This document shows, piece by piece, positions 9,232 to 17,395 of a stretch of DNA of 21,948 nt; positions within the stretch are counted from its first letter, which is position 1, and every line of letters begins with the position of its first letter. Origin of the DNA: Paulinella micropora. Taxonomy: Eukaryota > Cercozoa > Imbricatea > Euglyphida. The position numbers and the translations under genes are program-made. A model generated the notes under the pieces. It did no database searches. It saw nothing but the letters and a program-made list of their open reading frames with translations, and was not told the origin of the DNA. The stretch covers positions 743,454 to 765,401 of the forward strand of contig BJOX01000226.1 of the NCBI GenBank assembly GCA_009731375.1, given 5' to 3'.

Positions 9232-11366
9232 CCATACATACATTCATTTCATTCATTTCTCATTCATTTGTCATTCATTTGTCATTCATTTCTCATTCAT
9301 TTCTCATTCATTTTTCATATTCATTTTTCATATTCATTTTTCATATTCATTTTTCATATTCATTTTTCATATTCATTTTTCATATTCATTTTTCATATTT
9401 ATTTTTCACATTCATTTGTCATATTCATTTTTCATATCTAGTTTTCATATTCATTTTTCATATTCATTTTTCATATTCATTTTTCATATTCATTTTTCAT
9501 ATTTATTTTTCATATTTATTTTTCATATTTATTTTTCATATTCATTTTTCATATTCATTTTTCATATTCATTTTTCATATTCGTTTTTCATATTCATTTT
9601 TCATATTCATTTTTCACTTTCATTTTTCATATTTATTTTTCATATTCATTTTTCATATTCATTTTTCATATTCATTTTTCATATTCATTTTTCATATTCA
9701 TTTTTCATATTCATTTTTCATATTCATTTTTCATATTCATTTTTCATATTTATTTTTCACATTCATTTTTCATATTCATTTTTCACATTCGTTTTTCATA
9801 TTCATTTTTCATATTCATTTTTCATATTCATTTTTCACTTTTATTTTTCGTATTCATTTTTCATATTCGTTTTTCATATTCGTTTTTCATGTTCGTTTTT
9901 CATATTCGTTTTTCATTATTTTTCACATTCATTTTTCACATTCATTTTTCACATTCATTTTTCACATTCATTTTTCACATTTATTTTTCACATTCATTTT
10001 TCATATTTATTTTTCATATTCATTTTTCATATTCATTTTTCATATTCATTTTTCATATTCATTTTTCATATTCATTTTTCATATTCATTTTTCATATTCG
10101 TTTTTCATATTCATTTTTCATATTCATTTTTCACTTTCATTTTTCATATTCATTTTTCATATTCATTTTTCATATTCATTTTTCATATTCATTTTTCACA
10201 TTCATTTTTCGTATTCATTTTTCGTATTTATTTTTCATATTCATTTTTCATATTCATTTTTCATATTCATTTTTCATATTCATTTTTCATATTCATTTTT
10301 CATATTCATTTTTCACATTCGTTTTTCATATTCGTTTTTCATATTCATTTTTCATATTCGTTTCTCATATTCGTTTTTCACATTCATTTTTCACATTTAT
10401 TTTTCATATTCATTTTTCATATTCATTTTTCATATTTATTTTTCATATTTATTTTTCATATTCATTTTTCGTATTCATTTTTCACATTCATTTTTCATAT
10501 TCATTTTCACATTCATTTTTCACATTCATTTTTCACATTCATTTTTCACATTCATTTTTCATATTCATTTTTCATATTCATTTTTCACATTCATTTTTCA
10601 CATTCATTTTTCGTATTCATTTTTCGTATTCATTTTTCATATTCATTTTTCATATTCATTTTTCATATTTATTTTTCATATTTATTTTTCATATTCATTT
10701 TTCATATTTATTTTTCAAATTCATTTTTCACATTCATTTTTCGTATTCATTTTTCGTATTCATTTTTCATATTCATTTTTCATATTCATTTTTCATATTT
10801 ATTTTTCATATTTATTTTTCATATTCATTTTTCATATTTATTTTTCAAATTCATTTTTCACATTCATTTTTCGTATTCATTTTTCGTATTCATTTTTCAT
10901 ATTCATTTTTCATATTCATTTTTCATATTTATTTTTCATATTTATTTTTCATATTCATTTTTCATATTTATTTTTCAAATTCATTTTTCACATTCATTTT
11001 TCGTATTCATTTTTCGTATTCATTTTTCATATTCATTTTTCATATTCATTTTTCATATTTATTTTTCATATTTATTTTTCATATTCATTTTTCATATTTA
11101 TTTTTCAAATTCATTTTTCAAATTCATTTTTCAAATTCAATTTTCACATTCATTTTTCACATTCATTTTTCATATTCATTTTTCATATTCATTTTTCGTA
11201 TTCATTTTTCATATTCATTTTTCATATTCATTTTTCATATTCATTTTTCATATTTATTTTTCATATTTATTTTTCATATTTATTTTTCATATTTATTTTT
11301 CACATTCATTTTTCACATTCATTTTTCACATTCATTTTTCACATTCATTTTTCACATTCATTTTTT
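9232..11366. repeat. 13-bp satellite array (CATATTCATTTTT)n
   Basis: The array starts as CATA and CATTCATTTST units of 11 bp (about 9232-9315). From 9316 it switches to a 13-bp unit, CATATTCATTTTT, repeated about 157 times to 11,366. Units vary mainly at two places: CAT, CAC, CGT or CAA, then ATTC or ATTT. Because 13 is not a multiple of three and the unit has no stop in any plus frame, all three plus frames stay open and read a 13-residue F/I/H/S/Y repeat. The minus strand has stops in every frame. The open frames are therefore an arithmetic artefact and not a protein gene. The array sits where the transposase intron should continue. Confidence 0.97.
10591..11110. repeat. 130-bp higher-order repeat, four copies
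   Basis: Within the satellite, a block of ten variant 13-bp units recurs at exactly 130-bp steps: 10591-10720, 10721-10850, 10851-10980 and 10981-11110. Each block ends in the rare TTTTTCAAAT variant and carries two adjacent CGTATTC units near its start. This indicates recent block amplification of the array, by unequal exchange or replication slippage. Confidence 0.9.
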
Positions 11367-11516
11367 GCCCCCGGCGGACGGCGACCGGCGGACGGCGACC
11401 TGTCACCTGCCACCAGCGGGCGGCGACCGGCGACCGGCGACCGGCGACCTGCCGCCGGCGGGCGGCGACCGGCGACCGGCGACCTGCCACCGGCGGACGG
11501 CGACCGGCACTAAACA
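11367..11516. repeat. GC-rich (GGCGACC)n short tandem repeat
   Basis: The satellite ends abruptly in GCCCCCGGCGG. The next 150 bases are built of CGGCGACC, CGGCGGACGG and CACCTGCCACC modules. This is the first sequence of the GC-rich block and marks the composition boundary. Confidence 0.85.
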
Positions 11517-11584
11517 ACACGACTGAGACGCACCGGCAGGAGGCGGATTCTTTCCCCCTCGGCAGGCAAAGACAAGAGTTGCGG

Positions 11585-11641
11585 GGAGGGAGAGGGGAGA
11601 AGGGAGAAGGGAGAAGGGAGAAGGGAGAAGGGAGAGGGGGA
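11585..11641. repeat. purine heptamer repeat (GGGAGAA)n
   Basis: About six copies of GGGAGAA flanked by GGGAGAGG form a homopurine strand. Such tracts can form triplex or G-rich structures. It has no coding role that I can see. Confidence 0.9.
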
Positions 11642-11689
11642 ACAAAAAGGCAGCGCCCATATCCGGCCAAACGAGTATACCTACTCGAC

Positions 11690-11947
11690 CAGAAAAGTCA
11701 GGCCACTCGTGCCACCCGGCAGGAAAAGTCAGGCCACTCGTGCCACCGGGCAGGAAAAGTCTGGCCATTCGTGCCACCGGACAGGAAAAGTCAGGCCACT
11801 CGTGCCACCCGGCCGGCCAAGCCAGGCCACTCTTGCCACCTGGCAGGAAAAGTCAGGCCACTCGTGCCACCCGACCGGCCAAGCCAGGCCTTTCCTGCCA
11901 CCCGACCGGCAGAGAGTGCCTGGTCCTGCCGCCCGACCGGCCGGCAG
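11690..11947. repeat. imperfect ~31-bp tandem repeat, about eight units
   Basis: Units built on AGGAAAAGTCAGGCCACTCG and TGCCACCCGGC repeat with drift. Alternate late units carry CCGGCCAAGCCAGG in place of the AAAAGTC part. The array lies directly downstream of the stop codon of the minus-strand MYND gene, so it forms that gene's 3' flank. Confidence 0.85.
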
Positions 11948-11951
11948 GAGG

Positions 11952-12749
11952 TCAGGGGGCGCTGGCTCCTGTCCCTCCCCCGGGCGGGCGTAGGTCCGAG
12001 CCCGAGGTTGGCGGAGGCCAGCCGCTGGGCCCGGCGCTCGTCGTCAGCGGCGCCGACACTCCCCTGATGACCGGGCGCCGGAGAGAAGGCAGGGACAGTT
12101 GGCGCGTGTAGGGGGCCGGGGGCGCTGGAGCCGGTGGCGCTAGAGCCGGCGACGACAGCGTGTCGTGCTCCGAGCAGAGGGAGGCCGGCGCCTCAGGCCA
12201 GCGCTCGTGGCCCGGGCAGGCGCCGGTGAGGAGGGCCCAGCACCGCCGGCGGTGCTCGTGCCAGTGCAGGGCCTGGTGCAAGTAACCACAGTACAGCTGG
12301 CAACCGCACGAGCCGCACTCGTACAGCGCACGGGGCGCCGCGCGCTGACAGCGCGGGTAGCCACAGCGCAGCTGCACCCAAGCGGCGGGGGCCGCAGCGC
12401 AGCCCTCGTGCTGGCCGACACACTCTGCTCCTTGCAGGGCCAGCGCCCGGGGCTGGCAACCCGCCTTCTGGTGGCTGGCCGCGCACCGGAGAAAATGTGC
12501 CTCGCTGCAGTAAGCCTGCAGCAGGCAGCGCGCGCAGGCGAAACGCGCCGGACGCCCGCAGCCTGACGCCGCGCACGGCAGGTACCGCTCCCGCGTAGGC
12601 AGGCGGAGTTGCACCGTGTACGACAGAGCCGGCCCGCCCCGTTCGAGGTCAGGGCCGCCCAGGAGCACTTGCCAGGCCCACCGCCACAGCTCACAGCCAC
12701 GGCCGGGCCCCCCCCGGGGCCCGGTTCCGGCCTTCAGCCTCATTAGCAT
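11952..12749 (-). CDS. tandem MYND-type zinc-finger protein
   Basis: 265-residue ORF starting MLMRLKAG at 12749 (an in-frame ATG at 12743 is an alternative). Two adjacent fingers follow the MYND pattern. Finger 1 uses C59, C64, C72, C75, C81, H85, H93 and C98. Finger 2 uses C129, C134, C145, C148, C154, H158, H166 and C170. Both have a C-x4-C first knuckle and both replace the sixth ligand, usually Cys, with His, so they probably arose by duplication. MYND fingers usually mediate protein-protein contacts, often with transcription regulators. The C-terminal 75 residues are Pro/Ala/Ser-rich and look disordered. The gene is divergent from the helicase across a 421-base low-complexity spacer. It has no obvious poly(A) signal in its GC-rich 3' flank. 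The role is inferred as regulatory or host-interaction; the finger assignment is by motif only. Confidence 0.8.
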   Translation of the reverse strand: MLMRLKAGTGPRGGPGRGCELWRWAWQVLLGGPDLERGGPALSYTVQLRLPTRERYLPCAASGCGRPARFACARCLLQAYCSEAHFLRCAASHQKAGCQPRALALQGAECVGQHEGCAAAPAAWVQLRCGYPRCQRAAPRALYECGSCGCQLYCGYLHQALHWHEHRRRCWALLTGACPGHERWPEAPASLCSEHDTLSSPALAPPAPAPPAPYTRQLSLPSLRRPVIRGVSAPLTTSAGPSGWPPPTSGSDLRPPGGGTGASAP

Positions 12750-13170
12750 GCGTTTGCCCGAGAGGGGGGGGGGGGGGCGAGGGCTCCGCGTGACCCAGCC
12801 AGCCCAACGGAGGGGGGGAGGGGCGCCCCCCGTGGGGAGGCCCGGCGCTTTCTCTCCCCCCCCCCGGAGGGGAGAGGGTGCTGCGCGCCGTGGCCGGCCG
12901 GGGGGGGAGAGCCGCGCGCCGCTGGCCCGCCGCTCCGTACCGGGCGGGGTGCCCTGCGGGGTGCCCTGCGGGGGGGCAGGCCGTCCTCCCCGCGCCAGCA
13001 GGCCACCGCCAGCGGGTCACCGCCAGCGGGCCAACGGGCCCCCCGCCAACGGGCCCCCCGCCCACGCGGCCCCCCCCCGCCAGCGGGCCCCCCGCCAGAG
13101 CGCGTGTGCCGTGGGGGGGAAGGGGGGGGTGCCCCCCCCCCGGCCGGCCGCGACGAAGAGACAATCAGAC
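12750..13170. other. divergent intergenic spacer, low-complexity G/C repeats
   Basis: Spacer between the starts of the divergent MYND and helicase genes, so it should contain both promoters. It holds a 14-G run (12764-12777), other G and C runs, and short tandem units such as GCGGGCCAACGGGCCCC and ACCGCCAGCGGG. The open frame upstream of the helicase ATG reads through it but yields only Gly/Pro/Arg low-complexity peptide. I see no TATA box. Confidence 0.7.
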
Positions 13171-16100
13171 ATGTCCCGGCCGCCGGCAGCGGCCGAGAGC
13201 CAGCCTCCCCCGCCGGGCGGCCCGGCCCCGCCCGGCGCCCCGGCGGAAGCGGAAGCGGGTGTGTCGTGGTGGGTCCCGGCCCCGCGCCAGCCCGCCCCCG
13301 GCCGCCTGCTCTGGCTGGTGCCGCGGCGGGGCCGCCGGGCGGCGGAGGGGCGAGTCGTGCTGTCGCTGACCGGGCCCGGCCAAGACCAGCGGGCCTGGCT
13401 CAGCGACGTGGCAGACCCCGTGCACCAGGGCCTGGTGAGCTTTTCGCTGCACCCCGCCGGCTTTGTCCGGGGGCGCTCCGCTGGCGTCTGGCTGTACGAT
13501 TACGACCGGGGCGAGGTGCTGCCCCTGGTTGACGAGGCCAAGCTGTGGCAGAAGCTGCCGCCCTCCGTCGTGCCGCGCACCCCCCGCAAGCGAACACGCG
13601 CGCTGCGCCGCCTGGGCCACGCCGCCTCCGCGCCCAAGGCGGCGCCGGCGCTCGCGCGGGCGCTGGCCGCCTGGCCGGGCTGGTGGGCGCTGCGCTTTCT
13701 GCTGGAGGACGGCCGCTGGGCCCCCTTCCTGTTCTTATTCGGGCCCCGCGCCGAGCGGCTGTGGCACAGCCGGCGGCGGGCCAGGCGCCGCTGGCTCGCG
13801 GCGTGGCTGGACTCGCCGCCGGGGGGCACGGACCCGCGCTACTTCTTCGACGGGGACCTGCTGCTGCCGGGCGCACTGGACGGCCCGGCGCTGACCCCGG
13901 CCCACTTCCAGCGCCTGGGCCGGCTGCTCCGGGCCCGCCTGGCGGCGGGGCTCGGGCCCGCGGGCCGGCGCCTCGTGCTCGTCCACTACTGGCTGCGCCT
14001 GACCCTCGCCGTGCGCAAGAGCTCGTGCTTCCAACTCACGGCCTGCCCACCCTCTGCCCAGGCGCTGGTGGGCGAGCTGTTGCCGAACCTCGACCGCCGC
14101 TCGGAACACGGCCGCCACCTCTTCCCCGGCTTCTCCGACCTGCTGCGGCAGTTGTTACTGCCGGACGGTTCGCTGTGGTGCGAGGACTGGTGCGAGCCCG
14201 CCGGCGAGCACGCGTACGCGCTCAAGCCGCACGTCACGCCGGCCGTGCTGGCGCCCGTGCTCAGTGACCTCTGGGGGCTCGGCGCGGGGGGCTCCGGGGG
14301 CGGCTGCGCCCGCTGCGCCGGCGCCGAGCCACCCCCGCCCAAGCGCCGCCGCCGCCGCGCGGGTGGCTCGGCGCCCACGGAGCCCGCGTGGCTGCACCCC
14401 CACCCCGGCCTCTGGGTGCCCCAGGACCTGTGGCGCCAGGAGCAGGCCCTCGCGGGCCGCCTGCGGGACCTGGCCACGTCGGGCTGCGGCCACCTGCTGG
14501 CCAGGCTCCGGGCCCGCGGGCCGGGGGCCGACGCCTTCGTGCCCAGCGAGGAACAGCGCCGCGCCGCCGAGGTGTGCCTGCGCTCGCGCCTCGGCGTCCT
14601 CGTCGGGGCCGCCGGCACGGGCAAGACCTCGCTGGCGGGCTGGCTCCGCTGCCTGGGCGTGCCGCTCTTGTTCGTGGCCGTGACGTGCCAGGCCGTCGCC
14701 GCCGCCCGGCGGGCCTGGGCCGGGGCCCCCGGCCGGCCGCCCGTCGGGGACCCCGCCGGAAACCCCGCCGAGCCCGGCCCCGCCGAGCCCGGCCCGGCCG
14801 GGGACGCGGCCGGGGAGCCCGCCTGCCGCCAGTGCCGCGGCCCCCCGCCGCCGGCCGAGGGCTGGGGCTCGTACGTCACGGCCGGCTTCTACACGTCCGC
14901 CCTGCTAGAGGCGTACGCGGCGCTGCCGCCGAGGCCCGCCTGGCCGACGCCCGCCCTCGTGGTCGTCGACGAGCTGTCCTTGTTCAGTCCGGCGGCCCTG
15001 CTCCGCCTCCTGGACGTGCTGGCCGGGCTCGCCCCCTCGGTGGCGGGCCTGCTCCTGCTCGGGGACAGCGCGCAGCTGCCGTCCATGGGGCAGGGCTGCG
15101 TGCTGGCGCTGGCCCAACGCCTGTTCCCCGCCTGCTGCGCGTGCCTGGACACCGTCAGGCGCGGCGAGGCCGGCGCCGGCGGCCTCACGCAGGTGCAGCG
15201 CCTGGCGCGGACGCTGCGCCCGGGGGCCGACCCCCGCAGCGTCGCGGAAGTGCGCGCCTGGCCCGACGCGGTCCTGGCCCGCTACTTCCGCCTGCACGTA
15301 GGCCCCGACGAGCTGCGCGAGTTAGCCCTCGGCTGGTTCCGGCAGTACGAGCCCCCCGGGGGGGTGACCCGCGGGGCCGTGCGCGGGGGGCTGCGCTGCC
15401 CGAGCTACCAGCTCGCGACCGTGCGGGCGCAGGAAAGGCAACAGCTCAACGAGTGGCTGGCGGGGGCCGCCGGCGCCGTCCGGGCGGCCGACGGCGTCCA
15501 GGCCCTGCGGCCGGGGCTCAAGGTCCGGCTGAAGGCGCCCCGCGGCTGCCCCGCGAGGCGGGCCCTGGCGCAGGCGGCGCGCATCTTCGTCGAGCCGGGG
15601 GACCTGTGGGCCGAGAACGCCCCGCCGGCCGCCGCGCCGGCCAGGCTCGTCCGGGTGCCGCCGGACCAGGGGCCCTGGGCCCGGCTCGAGGAGGTGCGGG
15701 CGGTGGGCTACCTGCTCGACATCTCGGACGTGTGGTTGCAATGTTCGCGGGACGCCAAGAACGTGGCGGTGCGGTGCTTTCCCGGCGGCAGCGCGCTGCC
15801 GGACACCCGCACCCCCCTGCCGGCGCAGGTCGGCCGGCGCTCCTGCCCCTTGGCCTTCCGGCGCTTCCTCGTCTGGACGGGCGCGGTAGGGGGCCGCGCG
15901 GGCCTCGTGGAGTTCTACAGCCAGGACCAGCACGGCCGGGCAGCGCTGGAGCTGGGGTACGCCCTCACCGACGTGTGCGTCCAAGGGGGGGAGCTCCGGC
16001 ACCTGCACCTGGTCCTGTCGCCGCACGCTTCGCCGCGCCACTACTTTCTGCGCCAGATCGCCTACACCGCCCTGACCCGAGCCACCCGCACGGCCAGCAT

Positions 16101-16317
16101 CGTGCTGCCGCTGGCGGGCGGACGGGGCCTGCTGACGCCCCGCGAGTATTGGGAAAAGGTCAGGCGCGCCGACGTCCGGGTGCTCACGGCCACGGTGGAG
16201 GGGGCGCTCCCCGCCGCCGCCGAGCGGGAGGCCGGGCCGGAGGCGGCGGCCCCTCCCCCCGCCGAGCCGCCGACCGGCCCCGGGCCAGAGGACGCTGCCC
16301 CTCGCCCGGGGGCGTAG
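13171..16317 (+). CDS. RecD/Pif1-type superfamily 1B DNA helicase
   Basis: 1,048 residues from ATG at 13171 (MSRPPAAAES), the first Met after the low-complexity spacer. ATP-dependent 5'-3' DNA unwinding is the expected activity of this family. Motifs are in order: Q462 in SEEQRRAAEV, Walker A GAAGTGKTS with K485, motif Ia VAVTCQAVAAA, Walker B VVVDELS with D600 and E601, motif III GDSAQLP (631-637), motif V around ALTDVCVQGGE (931-941), and motif VI YTALTRATR (965-973). A Pro/Gly/Ala-rich insert (about 520-555) lies between Ia and II. The first 455 residues match no domain I know; they include a CARC pair (379-382) and a basic KRRRRR stretch (391-396) resembling a nuclear localisation signal. 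The C-terminal 55 residues are Pro/Ala-rich. RecD-like enzymes of this kind occur in bacteria, phages and large DNA viruses; context favours a viral replication or recombination helicase. Confidence 0.88.
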   Translation: MSRPPAAAESQPPPPGGPAPPGAPAEAEAGVSWWVPAPRQPAPGRLLWLVPRRGRRAAEGRVVLSLTGPGQDQRAWLSDVADPVHQGLVSFSLHPAGFVRGRSAGVWLYDYDRGEVLPLVDEAKLWQKLPPSVVPRTPRKRTRALRRLGHAASAPKAAPALARALAAWPGWWALRFLLEDGRWAPFLFLFGPRAERLWHSRRRARRRWLAAWLDSPPGGTDPRYFFDGDLLLPGALDGPALTPAHFQRLGRLLRARLAAGLGPAGRRLVLVHYWLRLTLAVRKSSCFQLTACPPSAQALVGELLPNLDRRSEHGRHLFPGFSDLLRQLLLPDGSLWCEDWCEPAGEHAYALKPHVTPAVLAPVLSDLWGLGAGGSGGGCARCAGAEPPPPKRRRRRAGGSAPTEPAWLHPHPGLWVPQDLWRQEQALAGRLRDLATSGCGHLLARLRARGPGADAFVPSEEQRRAAEVCLRSRLGVLVGAAGTGKTSLAGWLRCLGVPLLFVAVTCQAVAAARRAWAGAPGRPPVGDPAGNPAEPGPAEPGPAGDAAGEPACRQCRGPPPPAEGWGSYVTAGFYTSALLEAYAALPPRPAWPTPALVVVDELSLFSPAALLRLLDVLAGLAPSVAGLLLLGDSAQLPSMGQGCVLALAQRLFPACCACLDTVRRGEAGAGGLTQVQRLARTLRPGADPRSVAEVRAWPDAVLARYFRLHVGPDELRELALGWFRQYEPPGGVTRGAVRGGLRCPSYQLATVRAQERQQLNEWLAGAAGAVRAADGVQALRPGLKVRLKAPRGCPARRALAQAARIFVEPGDLWAENAPPAAAPARLVRVPPDQGPWARLEEVRAVGYLLDISDVWLQCSRDAKNVAVRCFPGGSALPDTRTPLPAQVGRRSCPLAFRRFLVWTGAVGGRAGLVEFYSQDQHGRAALELGYALTDVCVQGGELRHLHLVLSPHASPRHYFLRQIAYTALTRATRTASIVLPLAGGRGLLTPREYWEKVRRADVRVLTATVEGALPAAAEREAGPEAAAPPPAEPPTGPGPEDAAPRPGA

Positions 16318-16351
16318 CCCCCCTCCCCGCTCCGCGCTGGTTTGTCACAGC

Positions 16352-16627
16352 CCCAAACCGACGACGTTGCAAATTGCCAGCAGTAAAGAAAACTGGCTGG
16401 GGGAGACTGCACAAAAACTAGCAGAGGGACGTGGCCCCCGTCGCCGGACGCGCCGGCCGAAGCCACACCTAGTGGAACGATTAAAGCCTTCCCCCCCCCC
16501 CCGGGAGATCACAGACGCTCTGAGGCGAATCCAGGATCTGCAGCAACAGAGCGAGCGATGCTTGACAGTCGCGGAACGTGGCGCCGTATGGGAGCGGGTG
16601 CTAGACGTGCCCGCTAGCGGGGGCTGA
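16352..16627 (+). CDS. small open frame downstream of the helicase, unknown
   Basis: An open frame without an ATG ends at TGA 16625-16627. Its second half (EITDALRRIQDLQQQSERC and following) has the spacing of an amphipathic helix and gene-like codon use; its first half is basic and proline-rich. CAG at 16348-16350 and 16378-16380 could be splice acceptors, so it might be a terminal exon. It could equally be non-coding 3' flank of the helicase. No family is recognised. Its ATTAAA at 16480 would be inside the frame. Confidence 0.2.
   Translation, partial: PKPTTLQIASSKENWLGETAQKLAEGRGPRRRTRRPKPHLVERLKPSPPPREITDALRRIQDLQQQSERCLTVAERGAVWERVLDVPASGG
16480..16485 (+). promoter_or_regulatory. candidate poly(A) signal ATTAAA for the helicase
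   Basis: ATTAAA, the common variant of AATAAA, lies about 165 bases after the helicase stop in DNA where A/T hexamers are rare. Another ATTAAA occurs at 16838-16843. Confidence 0.4.
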
Positions 16628-17126
16628 CGTGAGCGGCGAACGTCCTGCCAAGCGGCAGAAGACAGGGGCAGCCGGCGCCTGCCAGGTCGAACCCGCTAAG
16701 GAACCGCCTGGTTTGCAGGGCAAACAGCAGGGAGAGCCGGCCTAAACCTCTTTTTTACCTAGGTAGTCTGCATGCGCCTGGGCACTTATAGGTCTTGCCG
16801 GCCCGCCCTGGCTTTTCTTGTGTACCTCCAAAGCATACATTAAAGGCTGGGCGCCGACTATTCGTTCGGGGAGAGTAAGTCTGAGCAGCCACAAGCGACA
16901 CCAACCGGCACGTACCACCGGCCAGGGGGGCGCCGGCCTGCCGGCCCCGTTTAGCAGCTGGCAGCGGCCGACCAAAGCCGGTGGCACCGGCCAGCCGGCC
17001 CTGCCTGTCGGAACGTACCAGGCTGGTTGGCCGGCGCCACCGACGCGTTGGGATCGGCCGGCCGGCCCCAGCGAGCGGCTGGCGGGGGGGGGGGGGGGGG
17101 GGGCCCCCCCGCGGGGGGGGGGGGCG
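16628..17126. other. intergenic, GC-rich palindromic modules, no supported gene
   Basis: Sequence between the helicase 3' region and the assembly gap. It is rich in CCGGCC-type short palindromes (for example GCCGGT, GGC, ACCGGC near 16976) and CGTACCA repeats. A CTTATAGG at about 16786 is a weak TATA-like site. It ends in a 20-G run (17084-17103), a C run and a 12-G run (17113-17124) at the gap edge. It may contain the promoter and 5' end of the following large gene. Confidence 0.5.
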
Positions 17127-17395
17127 NNNNNNNNNNNNNNNNNNNNNNNNNNNNNNNNNNNNNNNNNNNNNNNNNNNNNNNNNNNNNNNNNNNNNNNNNN
17201 NNNNNNNNNNNNNNNNNNNNNNNNNNNNNNNNNNNNNNNNNNNNNNNNNNNNNNNNNNNNNNNNNNNNNNNNNNNNNNNNNNNNNNNNNNNNNNNNNNNN
17301 NNNNNNNNNNNNNNNNNNNNNNNNNNNNNNNNNNNNNNNNNNNNNNNNNNNNNNNNNNNNNNNNNNNNNNNNNNNNNNNNNNNNNNNNNNNNNNN
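17127..17395. other. assembly gap (269 N)
   Basis: Run of N flanked on the left by long G and C homopolymers, a likely cause of the sequencing failure. The non-round length suggests an estimated gap size. It hides the 5' end of the large plus-strand gene. Confidence 0.98.

Noticed and set aside
9279-11526. Giant Phe/Ile/His/Ser repeat proteins in the other two plus frames
   Set aside because: All three frames give the same peptide because the 13-bp unit lacks stops. This is a property of the repeat and not evidence of coding.
11690-11947. CRISPR array
   Set aside because: Units are contiguous and drift gradually, with no unique spacers and no cas genes. The context is eukaryotic.
8543-12067. 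1,174-residue ORF joining transposase exons, satellite and GC-rich repeats
   Set aside because: It reads through two introns of the transposase and the stop-free satellite. Clear splice sites and the 13-bp periodicity show it is not one protein.
12616-13170. N-terminal extension of the helicase ORF upstream of 13171
   Set aside because: It overlaps the MYND gene and repeat spacer and encodes only low-complexity Gly/Pro/Arg sequence.
13171-16317. Herpesvirus-type helicase-primase (UL5-like) assignment
   Set aside because: The motif V and VI forms fit RecD/Pif1 enzymes in general, and no primase partner or other herpesvirus hallmark gene is visible. Specific assignment is not supported.
14388-16421. 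677-residue plus-strand ORF overlapping the helicase
   Set aside because: Arg/Pro/Gly/Ala-rich shadow frame caused by extreme GC content. The helicase motifs are in the other frame.
16818-17126. Coding sequence of the large gene left of the gap
   Set aside because: The frame is only nominally continuous through the Ns, and the peptide before the gap is low-complexity. The true start cannot be placed.
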